Positions 7,557-16,874 of a stretch of DNA of 64,000 nt are shown here, in pieces. Within the stretch, counting starts at the first letter, position 1. Each line of letters starts with the position of its first letter. The stretch is taken from assembly GCA_020631355.1 (NCBI GenBank), contig JAHDHL010000011.1, positions 1 to 64,000 on the forward strand, written 5' to 3'. This DNA comes from Saprospiraceae bacterium (GTDB lineage Bacteria; Bacteroidota; Bacteroidia; Chitinophagales; Saprospiraceae). Position numbers and translations under genes: made by a program. A model generated the notes under the pieces. That model ran no database searches. It was not told the DNA's origin and saw nothing but the letters and a program-made list of their open reading frames with translations.

Positions 7557-9353
7557 GTGAAATTACTTATGAAGAACAAATTCTTTTTGGCATTCACCCT
7601 ACTTATCCTTTTCGCTTTTAATAGTACGATTCATGCACAAGTTGGAATCAATAGCGACAACTCTGACCCTGATGCTTCGGCCATGTTGGATGTCAAGAGT
7701 ACGGATAGGGGGCTTCTCATCCCAAGAATGACCAGTACCCAAAGAGGTGATATCTCATCTCCTGCCAACGGTTTATTGGTTTATGACACATCCACCAGTA
7801 GCTTTTGGTACTACAATACCGAATGGGTGGAACTGACCAGTGGTGATGACCTGCATTGGGAAATCCTGAGTGGCACCAATATTAGCAATACGAATGCTGG
7901 TAATGTAGGGATAGGTGATATGGCAGGAACACAAAATAGGTGGCCACTTACCGTAAAATCCTCAGTTGATTGTATGCTGTCCCCGGATTCCGTGGACGTA
8001 AGTGAATTGTTCTTGGTATTGGAACGAAACCTGAATGAGAATAATACAGGTGTGGGAATCGGTTTCCAGAGTACATCCACTGTTTCAGGAATGGGAGCTG
8101 CCATTCTGCACGAAAGGACCAATTCCAATTCAAGGGGAAAACTTCATTTTGCTACCAAGTCCAGCGGTAGTGCTGCTGATGAGGATCTTCCCATCAGAAT
8201 GACCTTGGATGAATCAGGTAGACTGGGAATCGGTGTTACTGACCCATCAGAAGCCCTGCATATCGAAGAAGGGGATATATTGATAGACCGTGGGGATGCT
8301 ACTAATAGTGTGGGACGGACCATAACAATAGGTGGCGCAAGAACTGGCGACAGTACTTTCGGTACGATTGATTTTCAGAATTATGATGATGATAGCTCAT
8401 CTGAATACATAGGAGCAAGTATCAGGGCCAATAATGGCGGTGATGCTTCCGATAACGGTAACCTTCGATTCCTGACCTATGATGGTAGCCTTACCGAAAG
8501 AATGAGAGTAGATGAACAGGGATGGGTAGGTATTGGCGAAACTGATCCCCAAGGAAGATTGGATGTGGTTGACCAAGCCGTAATCGGTAACATATCCATA
8601 GGTTCGGAGAGTACGGACCAAGGGACGTCTTCATTCGCAGGTACAGGATTCACGGCAACACCTTGGGTCTACACCAATGCGGTAGAAGCACAAGGAGAAA
8701 GAGGAAATGCTTCAACACTGATTACCCTTGGTGCCGATGGAACCTATGGCGCAGGTGATGAAATCCACTTTATTACTTCAGGTAATGATCAAATGACTTT
8801 GGCTTCAGATGGGAAACTAGGCTTGGATAAGGATCCTGATACTGACCTTCACATTCGTCAATCACAGCAGAGTATAACGGGTGGTACCGGCGGTGTCAAA
8901 TTCGAAACTTCTTCTGATGCCACAGATTACTGGAGAATTTATCACAGTGGTATATATTTCAGTTTCAACCTTCAGGGAAATCGTGTGGCCTATGTGAATA
9001 CCAATGGTACTTGGACCGTTGATTCCGACCTGAGATTAAAGAAAAACATCAATCCACTACAACCTGCCTTGGAAAGGGTGATGCAGCTAAGACCTGTGAA
9101 ATACCACTATAAGGAGCAAAAGGATTCTGATCAATTATCCTTGGGTTTCATTGCGCAGGAGGTACAGCCCTTATTCCCGGAAATGGTTGTGACAGGTGAG
9201 GATGGAAAATTAGGTATGTCCTATTCATATGCAGGAGTGGTAGCCATTAAGGCCATTCAGGAACAACAGGAAATCATAGAGGAACAAGAGCAAAGAATAG
9301 ACAAACTCGAAAAGGAACTGGCAGAAATCAAGGAAATGCTTAGGAATAAGTAA
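7557..9353 (+). CDS. Tail-fibre-like secreted protein, S74 chaperone domain
   Basis: The 598-residue protein has a signal peptide ending near STIHAQ; ATGs at 7557 and 7569 are both possible starts. The body is a series of Gly/Asp-rich beta segments with repeated ERMRVDEQGWVGIGETDP-type units. Such units occur in trimeric fibres. The C-terminus is an intramolecular chaperone of the endosialidase (peptidase S74) type. Its cleavage-site motif SDLRLKKNI has the candidate nucleophile Ser490, with LGFIAQEVQPLFPEMV downstream and a terminal coiled coil. In this family the chaperone drives trimer assembly and cuts itself off. Chromosomal Bacteroidota carry many such proteins as surface fibres, so this is not by itself a phage gene. 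No T9SS tail is present. The T9SS cargo 53 bp downstream may be co-transcribed. Confidence 0.85.
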   Translation: MKLLMKNKFFLAFTLLILFAFNSTIHAQVGINSDNSDPDASAMLDVKSTDRGLLIPRMTSTQRGDISSPANGLLVYDTSTSSFWYYNTEWVELTSGDDLHWEILSGTNISNTNAGNVGIGDMAGTQNRWPLTVKSSVDCMLSPDSVDVSELFLVLERNLNENNTGVGIGFQSTSTVSGMGAAILHERTNSNSRGKLHFATKSSGSAADEDLPIRMTLDESGRLGIGVTDPSEALHIEEGDILIDRGDATNSVGRTITIGGARTGDSTFGTIDFQNYDDDSSSEYIGASIRANNGGDASDNGNLRFLTYDGSLTERMRVDEQGWVGIGETDPQGRLDVVDQAVIGNISIGSESTDQGTSSFAGTGFTATPWVYTNAVEAQGERGNASTLITLGADGTYGAGDEIHFITSGNDQMTLASDGKLGLDKDPDTDLHIRQSQQSITGGTGGVKFETSSDATDYWRIYHSGIYFSFNLQGNRVAYVNTNGTWTVDSDLRLKKNINPLQPALERVMQLRPVKYHYKEQKDSDQLSLGFIAQEVQPLFPEMVVTGEDGKLGMSYSYAGVVAIKAIQEQQEIIEEQEQRIDKLEKELAEIKEMLRNK

Positions 9354-9406
9354 GGTCATCAGTGTGGCATGCATCCCGATGGCGGCATATCACATAACTA
9401 AAATGA

Positions 9407-10756
9407 ATGAAGTTGAAATATATCATACTTATAATGACCGGATTATTTCTAGGAAATAATACTTGGTCCCAGGATGGCGTAAGAATCACGGGAGGTCATC
9501 TGGTTCAGAATGGTGGATATTTGGTAGTTAAGGATGCCAATTTTATCAATAATGCTGATTATTCTGCTTCGGCAGGGACCGTGGTAATGAAAGGTACAGC
9601 TTCCGATGCCAATTCAATGATAGCGGGTACAAGCACTACTACTTTTCATAATTTAACTATTAATAAATCTTCCAATAATGTAATATTGGGGAATAATGTG
9701 AACATAGATAACAATGTATCCCTACTGCTGGGTTTTCTGGATATTCAGGATAATGATTTGACAATCAATTCTTCAGCTTCGATGTCGGATTATTCTTTCG
9801 AGTCTTTCGTGAAGACATCCGGAGTCGGAACCCTGATTCGTGAGGTGGGGAGTTCGGCAGTGGATTTTCCAGTGGGAGCATCCAGTTATACCCCTGCAAG
9901 CTTAACGAATCTAGGCACCACTGATTGGTATGACATTCGGGTATTGGATGAAGTATATACGGATGGTACAAGCGGTTCTGTTGTCACTGCTGACAACCTT
10001 GATGTCACATGGTTCATTAATGAATCCACCATCGGTGGTTCGAACGTCAACCTTACCTTACAGTGGTACACCCTTAATGAATTATCTGGTTTTGATAGGA
10101 ACAATTGCTTCATTTCCAGATATGATGGCTCAGATTGGATAGAACATACCTCTGGAGCTGCAGCAGGTTCCAATCCTTATACGACCGGATTGGCGAGTAT
10201 CACTGCGTTCTCACCTTTTACTGTTTCTAGTAACATCAATACCTTACCTGTTGAATTATTGGAATTCAATGCACGCAAGGAAGAACAGAAAGTGAGATTG
10301 GATTGGATTACAGCCACGGAAATTAATAATCACTACTTTGATGTTGAATGGAGTCGTGATGGATTTGATTTTGAAAAGATTGGTGAAATGCAGGGAGCTG
10401 GGGATACCCAATGGGAAACCTACTATTCTCATTACCACAATGAACCTCAAATCGGCCTGAACTATTATAGATTGAAACAAGTCGATTTTGATGGTACTTT
10501 TGAATATTCTGATATCCGTTCCATACTCTTTTCCAAGTCGGATCAGTCTGGCATGACCCTTTTTCCGAATCCGACCAAGAATTATATCTACATCAGGTCA
10601 GACCGACAAGGGCCATTTGAGATTATGGATTTATTGGGACGAATTATCTTTCAGGGAGAATTGAATGGTACCAAGGAATTGGATATCACCCAACTGGCTG
10701 CAGGTAAGTACTTCGTGAGAATGGGGAACGAGATAGAAAGTTTTATCGTAAGATAA
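9407..10756 (+). CDS. T9SS-sorted surface protein
   Basis: The 449-residue protein has a signal peptide ending near NNTWSQ. Residues 25-120 form a repetitive beta region rich in Asn/Asp (NNNVSLLLGFLDIQDNDLTINS), suggestive of a beta-solenoid. A Bacteroidota linker module at about 283-370 begins LPVELLEFNARKEEQKVRLDW and ends YYRLKQVDFDGTFEYSDI. The last 80 residues are a type A T9SS sorting domain with LFPNPTKNYIYI and a final FIVR. It should be exported by T9SS and attached to, or released from, the cell surface. The passenger's function is unknown. A strong terminator follows. Confidence 0.85.
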   Translation: MKLKYIILIMTGLFLGNNTWSQDGVRITGGHLVQNGGYLVVKDANFINNADYSASAGTVVMKGTASDANSMIAGTSTTTFHNLTINKSSNNVILGNNVNIDNNVSLLLGFLDIQDNDLTINSSASMSDYSFESFVKTSGVGTLIREVGSSAVDFPVGASSYTPASLTNLGTTDWYDIRVLDEVYTDGTSGSVVTADNLDVTWFINESTIGGSNVNLTLQWYTLNELSGFDRNNCFISRYDGSDWIEHTSGAAAGSNPYTTGLASITAFSPFTVSSNINTLPVELLEFNARKEEQKVRLDWITATEINNHYFDVEWSRDGFDFEKIGEMQGAGDTQWETYYSHYHNEPQIGLNYYRLKQVDFDGTFEYSDIRSILFSKSDQSGMTLFPNPTKNYIYIRSDRQGPFEIMDLLGRIIFQGELNGTKELDITQLAAGKYFVRMGNEIESFIVR

Positions 10757-10800
10757 AATCTGGTTCCAATTGATTGGCTAAGCTTGATTTCAATCATATT

Positions 10801-10841
10801 AAATCCCGAATACCCCTTGAGAGGGTATTCGGGATTTCTTT
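10801..10841 (+). terminator. Rho-independent terminator
   Basis: A 14-bp stem, AAATCCCGAATACC with GGTATTCGGGATTT, and a short loop are followed by CTTTATT. It closes the 7.5-10.8 kb unit. Confidence 0.8.
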
Positions 10842-11016
10842 ATTAGCATATTCTAATACCAACAATCATTTGATTCTGGAATATCCTCAACAACCCACAA
10901 TTGGAAGATGTCATGTTATTAGCGATATACTGAAATTTTTAATCTAATCTTACCTTTGTACTATAAATTTGATTTAGCTTTAAACGTCAATAAATCAAGA
11001 ATTTAATTACCGAACC

Positions 11017-13515
11017 ATGAAATCATATCTACAACTATTAGTATTTCTATTGTTATCGTCTTTCGCATTGAATGCACAGAATAATGCACTCGAATTCGAC
11101 GGCCAATCGGAATTCCTTTCTGTTTCCCATAACAATGCTTACAACATAGGAAATGGCTTTACTATCGAAGCATGGATTTATGCCTATACTTGGAGGGACC
11201 AGATTTGGCAGGGAAGCATCGTGAATAAGGATAATCAATCTCCGGACAGAGGATACGGTTTCCGCTGTGGTGCCAATGGCTCACTTTCTTTTGTAATGTC
11301 TGCGGATAATGCTTGGAATGAGGTCTTTTCCGGCCCCATTATGAATACCAACCAATGGCATCATGTAGCCGTTGTGATTGACAACAACAATATGAGATTG
11401 TACATTGATGGTCAGCAGGTCGCTTCTAATACCTATACGGGAACGCCTGTTAATGCCAATGATATGGAAATCAATATAGGTGGCTCCCCCGGATTCGGTG
11501 GTAGGAATTTTCATGGAATCATTGATGAGGTACGAATTTGGAATACGGCAAGGACCCAACAGGAAATTGCTGATAACAATACCGAAGACCTAACGGGTTC
11601 TGAATCCGGATTGGTGACCTATTTCCCAATGAATGAGGGCGTAGGTACCGTTACCAATGATATATCTTCCACAGGAACTTCCGCCGGATTCAATAACATG
11701 GATGCTTCCAATTGGATCAATGGTTATACCTTACCTGATTTTGATGTATCCGTACAGGAAGTTTATGGTGTGGATGTCATCAATATGATAGACCGCCCAG
11801 TTAAGATGAGTGTGGACTTGCAGAATACAGGTACACAGGCAATTTCCAATGTGGGCCTTACACTTAATATTGATGGTCAATTCTATGTTTCTGAAACAGT
11901 AACTGCAAGTATCGCACCCGGGGATTTGTATACTTATGAGTTTAAATTACCGATAGACCTTATCGGAACCAATGACCCTGAGGTTGAGGTAGTGGCGGCT
12001 CATCCCGATGATCAGAATGCCCTGAATAATGCACAGGAAATCACAGTGAAGACGGGTTCCTCATCCAATGCTATCGTATCGGATAAGGTATTGCATAAGA
12101 ATGGTGAATTATTCAATAGTGTCAAGTTGAACTTACCGAACGATTTGCATAAATATGAGCAGATATTGTTGAATATTGACTTGACATGTCCAACCGGTGG
12201 TTGTGGTGCTTGGGATGTTTTAGCTGATCTGAAAGCCGTTACTTCAACAGGTAATTATGAAATTGCCAGATATATCACACCTTACGGCATTGCATGTGGA
12301 GGATGGGTAGTGGATATTACCGATTTCAAGAGTGTATTGGGTGGCTTGGTAGAATTCCAAACAACAATTTTTGTCTACACCGAAGAAGGTTGGTTGGTAG
12401 ATATGTCCATCGACTTGATTGACAACAACAATACGGATACTTATCACAAGTTATCTCCACTCTGGGGGTTGGATTATCAGGTTTATGGTGACCCGAATAT
12501 CAGTTATGATTTGGCACCTGTAAATGTTCCTGTTGAAACCGCAACCCAGAATAGCCATGTTAGAATGGTCGTTACGGGACATGGTCAGGGCAATACGAAT
12601 AATGCTGCTGAATTCTTCAATGTAACACACAATCTGAATGTCAATGGCGCTCCATTCCATGACCATAACCTATGGAATTCGGATTGTCCGAGTAATCCTT
12701 GTAGCAATCAGGCTGGCAACTGGTCATTCCCAAGAGCCGGTTGGTGTCCAGGAGAAAGTGTGGACCCTTATATCATCAATACGACTTCCGTGATGACGCC
12801 GGGGAGCAATATCTCATTGGATTATGAATTGCAGAATTATAACAATCTATTGAATACGGGATACAATGGTAATAGCCATACCGAGCCTTATTATAAATTA
12901 TACAGCTACTTCATCGAAGAATCATCCACACCATATAATGATTATAGAAACCTGACGACCACCAATATCGATCCTGATATCAATGGCAATGTCTTGGATG
13001 CCATCACGGTTTCAATTGCGAATGATGGTTTTACGGATTTATCCAATTATACGGTGAATATTTTCATGGATAACCAACTGATAGCCACAGAAGCCTATTC
13101 CGATTTCGTATCTGTGGGCTCATCAGTGGATAAGACCATTGTACTGAGTCAGATGCTAATGGCAAATGTAGGTTATAATATTTTTGCCGAGGTAGTCCAG
13201 ATAGATGATATGAATCCGGGTGATAATGTAATTAAGGCTCAGATTTCAACAAGCATAGATAATTATATCACTGCGGATTATCCTTTTGATATGCTACCGA
13301 ATCCGACTTCCAATGGTCAGATTACACTGAAGTATGATGCATTTTGGAATGGCAGTACCGTACAGGTATATTCTGCTAATGGTGCCTTGGTCAGAACTTT
13401 CACCATTACGAATACCGAGTCATTCGAATTACCTCATACGGGTATGTTCTATTATCATGTGACACACGCAACGGACGGTTATCAGCTCAATGGTAAGCTG
13501 ATGTACGTTAAATAG
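11017..13515 (+). CDS. Secreted LamG / PNGase F-like glycosidase, T9SS cargo
   Basis: The 832-residue protein has a signal peptide (ending ALNAQ). A LamG/concanavalin-like domain at about 22-200 contains WHHVAVVIDNNNMRLYIDG and IDEVRIWNTARTQQEI. A beta-sandwich spacer at about 245-350 follows. Residues 355-650 read closely like peptide-N-glycosidase F, with CPTGGCGAWDVLADL, ITPYG, YTEEGW, NNAAEFFNVTH and FPRAGWCPGE. By eye, Asp400, Glu456 and Glu532 align with the PNGase F catalytic Asp60, Glu118 and Glu206. The tail is a T9SS sorting domain (MLPNPTSNGQITLKYD). PNGase F cuts the bond between Asn and the first GlcNAc of N-glycoproteins. It precedes SusC/SusD, pointing to host- or alga-derived glycoprotein as substrate. 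Confidence 0.85.
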   Translation: MKSYLQLLVFLLLSSFALNAQNNALEFDGQSEFLSVSHNNAYNIGNGFTIEAWIYAYTWRDQIWQGSIVNKDNQSPDRGYGFRCGANGSLSFVMSADNAWNEVFSGPIMNTNQWHHVAVVIDNNNMRLYIDGQQVASNTYTGTPVNANDMEINIGGSPGFGGRNFHGIIDEVRIWNTARTQQEIADNNTEDLTGSESGLVTYFPMNEGVGTVTNDISSTGTSAGFNNMDASNWINGYTLPDFDVSVQEVYGVDVINMIDRPVKMSVDLQNTGTQAISNVGLTLNIDGQFYVSETVTASIAPGDLYTYEFKLPIDLIGTNDPEVEVVAAHPDDQNALNNAQEITVKTGSSSNAIVSDKVLHKNGELFNSVKLNLPNDLHKYEQILLNIDLTCPTGGCGAWDVLADLKAVTSTGNYEIARYITPYGIACGGWVVDITDFKSVLGGLVEFQTTIFVYTEEGWLVDMSIDLIDNNNTDTYHKLSPLWGLDYQVYGDPNISYDLAPVNVPVETATQNSHVRMVVTGHGQGNTNNAAEFFNVTHNLNVNGAPFHDHNLWNSDCPSNPCSNQAGNWSFPRAGWCPGESVDPYIINTTSVMTPGSNISLDYELQNYNNLLNTGYNGNSHTEPYYKLYSYFIEESSTPYNDYRNLTTTNIDPDINGNVLDAITVSIANDGFTDLSNYTVNIFMDNQLIATEAYSDFVSVGSSVDKTIVLSQMLMANVGYNIFAEVVQIDDMNPGDNVIKAQISTSIDNYITADYPFDMLPNPTSNGQITLKYDAFWNGSTVQVYSANGALVRTFTITNTESFELPHTGMFYYHVTHATDGYQLNGKLMYVK

Positions 13516-13537
13516 GCACTAAAGAAAGAAGCATTTT

Positions 13538-13579
13538 AAGGCATACACCTTTTATTACTTGGCGGTGTATGCCTTTTAG
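13538..13579 (+). terminator. Hairpin between glycosidase and SusC genes
   Basis: AAGGCATACACC (13538-13549) pairs perfectly with GGTGTATGCCTT (13564-13575), followed by TTAGT. It probably separates or attenuates transcription between the PNGase-like gene and the SusC gene. Confidence 0.65.
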
Positions 13580-13602
13580 TATGAATACCACAACCTACCA
13601 TT

Positions 13603-16600
13603 ATGATTAGGAAAGATTGTCTTTTTGTATTTCTCCTGATGCTGTTAGGCCCATTGGGATTTTCACAAGTGGAAATCAAGGGAATAATCAAGGACAAAGA
13701 AACGGATGAACCACTGATTGGAGCCTCAATTGTAGAAGTTGTAACGGAAAAGGGGACAACCACAGAATTCGATGGTTCATTCAGTCTACAGGTAACGGGA
13801 CCGGAAAGTGAATTACAAATCATATATCTCGGATACAAGGACTTACTCATCAAGGCAAATGAAATCGAGAATGGTTTCATACTGATGGAAAGTGATGATG
13901 TAATGTTGTCCAAGGTCTTGGTAACCGGTTTGGGAATCAAACGCCAAAAACGGGAGCTGGGTTATTCTACTGACCAAGTTACAGGAGATGAGTTGATACG
14001 TTCCAATGCACCCAATATTGTGAATGCACTGAGTGGAAAATCTGCAGGAGTCCAAATTCTGAATCCCAATGGTGTGGATGGAGGCACAACCAGGATTGTC
14101 ATTCGAGGAAACAATAATATCACAGGAAATAATCAGCCATTAATCATAGTGGATGGTGTTCCCATTGAGAATCCCTCAGGTCTCACAGGTATCGGTCGTG
14201 GTGTGGATTGGGGTTCTGCCATTAATAATATCAATGCGGATGATATCGAGGATATTTCCATCTTGAAAGGCCCGACAGCTTCTGCCAAGTATGGTATGAG
14301 AGGAGCCAATGGCGTTGTACTCATTACAACCAAAAAAGGAAAACAAACCAAAGGCTTGGGTATTGATTATTCATTCACAACTAAAATCATTCAACCATTC
14401 CGTTTCCGAAAGGTGCAGAACAAGTATGGGGCAGGAGGTCCGGTTAATTTACTGACTCCATCATTCCAAACCAATGCGGATGGAGAACTACTATATCCAA
14501 GGGATGTCCATGTGGATAATGGTCCTTTCGGACGACCGACCACGGAGCAGTTTGGTTTCTATTCCACTGGTATGTCTTGGGGTCCTGAAATGTTGGGCCA
14601 ACAAGTGAGGTGGTGGGATGGTCAGCTTCGCGATTTCTCTCCACAGCCCAATAACCTTAAACAGTTTTTCCAGACCGGAACAACCAATACTCACAATGTA
14701 GCCTTATCCAAGGGAGGCGAATTTGGTTCCATGAGGTCATCATTCACATATTTGGAACACGATGCTGTGGTTCCGAATTCCAATTTCAATCAATTTACGG
14801 TCAATTTGGGTGGTGATATCAAGGTAAGTGACCAAATCACTGCTGATTTTTCATTATCCTATATCAAGTTCCATAGAAAGAATAGTCCCTCTTTGGGAGA
14901 TGATAACAATTCCTCATTCGGAAAGGGAATCCTATACAGTTGGCCGAGGTCATACAAGGGATTGGAAGAAGAATTGAATTTCAACGAGGATGGTTCCAGA
15001 TATGATTACGATGGGAATTATCCATTCCAGTTCACTCCTCAGCACCTTTGGTGGAATACTTATAATCAGAATACGTATCTGGATAGAAATAAATTCATTG
15101 GTTCCGTCGGTATTAATTTCCAAGTAACCGATTGGCTATTGGCTACCGGTAGGGTAGGTACGGATTTCAATACCAATGAATTCGAACAGCGATTCAATCC
15201 CATCAATTCATTCGGTATAGAGGAAGGATTCTACGGGCGAGAATTAGACCGGAATACAGTCTTCAATTCGGAGTTCCTTATCACTGCGACTAAGAATAAT
15301 ATAGGCGGAAGTGGTTTTGATATCAGTGTTTCTGGAGGTGGGGCCAGATGGTATCGCAACCAATACGGCATCAAGGCTTCCTCTAACCAATGGGTCAATC
15401 CTTGGTTATTCTCATTCAATAATTTCTCAGGTGAGGACCAGAATAATATACCATTTCCGGAGGAATTGAGATTTGAGAAAAAAATCAATTCCATCTTTTC
15501 ATTCGTGAATCTTTCATATAAGAATGCTCTTTTCCTTGAATTATCCGGGCGGAACGATTGGTCGTCTTCCTTGCCATTGGAAAATAATTCCTATTTCTAT
15601 CCGTCAGCTTCTTTAAGCTATATCTTATCGGATCATTTGAATATGGAAAAAATCAAGCTGGATTTTCTTAAGCTTAGGATGTCATACGCCAGAACAGCCA
15701 GTGATACCGACCCTTACCAATTGGATTTCGTTTATGATATCGGAAATTTCAATGGAAACCAGACTGCAGGCTTACCCAGTACCAGACCTCCTTCTGAATT
15801 GCGCCCACAACAAGCCGATTCCTATGAGGCGGGCATCACATTAGGCTTCTTTGATAGTAAGGTCGATGTCGATTTTACCTACTACCAGATTCGTTCGTAT
15901 GACCAAATCCTCGAAACACCTGTTCCTACATCATCGGGAGTTTCTGCTGTTAGGATTAATAATGGTGAACTGAGGAATAGAGGATTTGAATGTTCGATTA
16001 ATTACAATGCCATCAACAAGCCTAATGGCTACTTCAAATTAGGACTCAATTTCGCTTCGAACGAGAATCGGGTCATCAGCTTGGGTGGTGGGGCAGAAGT
16101 CTTGGAACTGGCCAATATCTGGGGTGATTTCGGGCCTCGTATCATGGTAAGGGAGGGAGATGAATACGGAACCATTTATGGTTATGATTATGTAAGACAC
16201 CCGGAAAGTGGTGAACCCATTCTGAATGCTGAGGGTACACATTATGAAGTGACTGAAAATGTGGTTCCCGTTGGGAATGCGGCCCCAAAATTAGTAGGAG
16301 GTCTGAATCTTGAAGGGAAGTACAAGGATTTTACTTTCAGGGCTTTGATTGATACCAAAATCGGTGGTGATATCTATGCAGGTTCTTATGTGATTGGATT
16401 GCAGACAGGACAAAGTCCTGAAACACTTCTTGAACGGGATGGAGGTGGATTACCCTATACCGACCCAAATGGTGAAACTAGGAATATTGGGGTGATTCTT
16501 CCGGGTGTCCATGCGGATGGCACACCCAATGAGCAAGTTGTACATTATTATTACAAATATCTCCCAAATGCTGGAGGATGGGGTAAAATCCTGACAACAC

Positions 16601-16863
16601 CCGGGATTTTGGATAATTCTTGGGTTAAGATGAGGGAGATGTCCATCAGTTACCAAATGCCTACGGATTGGGTATCCAAAATGAAGATTTTCCAAGGTTT
16701 GAATATCAGTGTCGTAGGAAGGGACTTATTCTATATTTACACCTCACTGCCGGACAATATCAATCCGGAGGGTGTGAGTGGGTCGGGCAATGCCCAAGGT
16801 TTGGAATGGGCTTCTCTACCACCAATGAGGTCATTCAGCTTCAAGATAACCGCTCAATTCTAA
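13603..16863 (+). CDS. SusC/RagA-type TonB-dependent outer-membrane transporter
   Basis: The 1086-residue protein has a signal peptide (ending LGFSQ). A carboxypeptidase-regulatory-like domain at about 24-105 includes GIIKDKETDEPLIGASIVEV. The TonB plug (about 115-240) has GKSAGVQILNPNGVDGG and IRGNNNITGNNQPLIIVDGV. A long beta-barrel ends in aromatic Phe (SFSFKITAQF). This is the SusC class, which imports glycans or peptides through the outer membrane with a SusD lid. The SusD gene follows after 11 bp, and the PNGase-like secreted enzyme precedes it, so glycans or glycopeptides are the likely ligand. No SusR, hybrid two-component or anti-sigma gene lies beside it. Confidence 0.93.
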   Translation: MIRKDCLFVFLLMLLGPLGFSQVEIKGIIKDKETDEPLIGASIVEVVTEKGTTTEFDGSFSLQVTGPESELQIIYLGYKDLLIKANEIENGFILMESDDVMLSKVLVTGLGIKRQKRELGYSTDQVTGDELIRSNAPNIVNALSGKSAGVQILNPNGVDGGTTRIVIRGNNNITGNNQPLIIVDGVPIENPSGLTGIGRGVDWGSAINNINADDIEDISILKGPTASAKYGMRGANGVVLITTKKGKQTKGLGIDYSFTTKIIQPFRFRKVQNKYGAGGPVNLLTPSFQTNADGELLYPRDVHVDNGPFGRPTTEQFGFYSTGMSWGPEMLGQQVRWWDGQLRDFSPQPNNLKQFFQTGTTNTHNVALSKGGEFGSMRSSFTYLEHDAVVPNSNFNQFTVNLGGDIKVSDQITADFSLSYIKFHRKNSPSLGDDNNSSFGKGILYSWPRSYKGLEEELNFNEDGSRYDYDGNYPFQFTPQHLWWNTYNQNTYLDRNKFIGSVGINFQVTDWLLATGRVGTDFNTNEFEQRFNPINSFGIEEGFYGRELDRNTVFNSEFLITATKNNIGGSGFDISVSGGGARWYRNQYGIKASSNQWVNPWLFSFNNFSGEDQNNIPFPEELRFEKKINSIFSFVNLSYKNALFLELSGRNDWSSSLPLENNSYFYPSASLSYILSDHLNMEKIKLDFLKLRMSYARTASDTDPYQLDFVYDIGNFNGNQTAGLPSTRPPSELRPQQADSYEAGITLGFFDSKVDVDFTYYQIRSYDQILETPVPTSSGVSAVRINNGELRNRGFECSINYNAINKPNGYFKLGLNFASNENRVISLGGGAEVLELANIWGDFGPRIMVREGDEYGTIYGYDYVRHPESGEPILNAEGTHYEVTENVVPVGNAAPKLVGGLNLEGKYKDFTFRALIDTKIGGDIYAGSYVIGLQTGQSPETLLERDGGGLPYTDPNGETRNIGVILPGVHADGTPNEQVVHYYYKYLPNAGGWGKILTTPGILDNSWVKMREMSISYQMPTDWVSKMKIFQGLNISVVGRDLFYIYTSLPDNINPEGVSGSGNAQGLEWASLPPMRSFSFKITAQF

Positions 16864-16874
16864 AAGAACGAAAC

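Noticed and set aside
7557-9353. S74 tail-fibre protein as evidence of a prophage
   Set aside because: There are no other phage genes (terminase, portal, capsid, integrase) around it and the protein has a bacterial signal peptide.
13538-13579. Hairpin before SusC as a riboswitch
   Set aside because: It is a simple perfect stem with short T-run, typical of a terminator; no conserved aptamer features.
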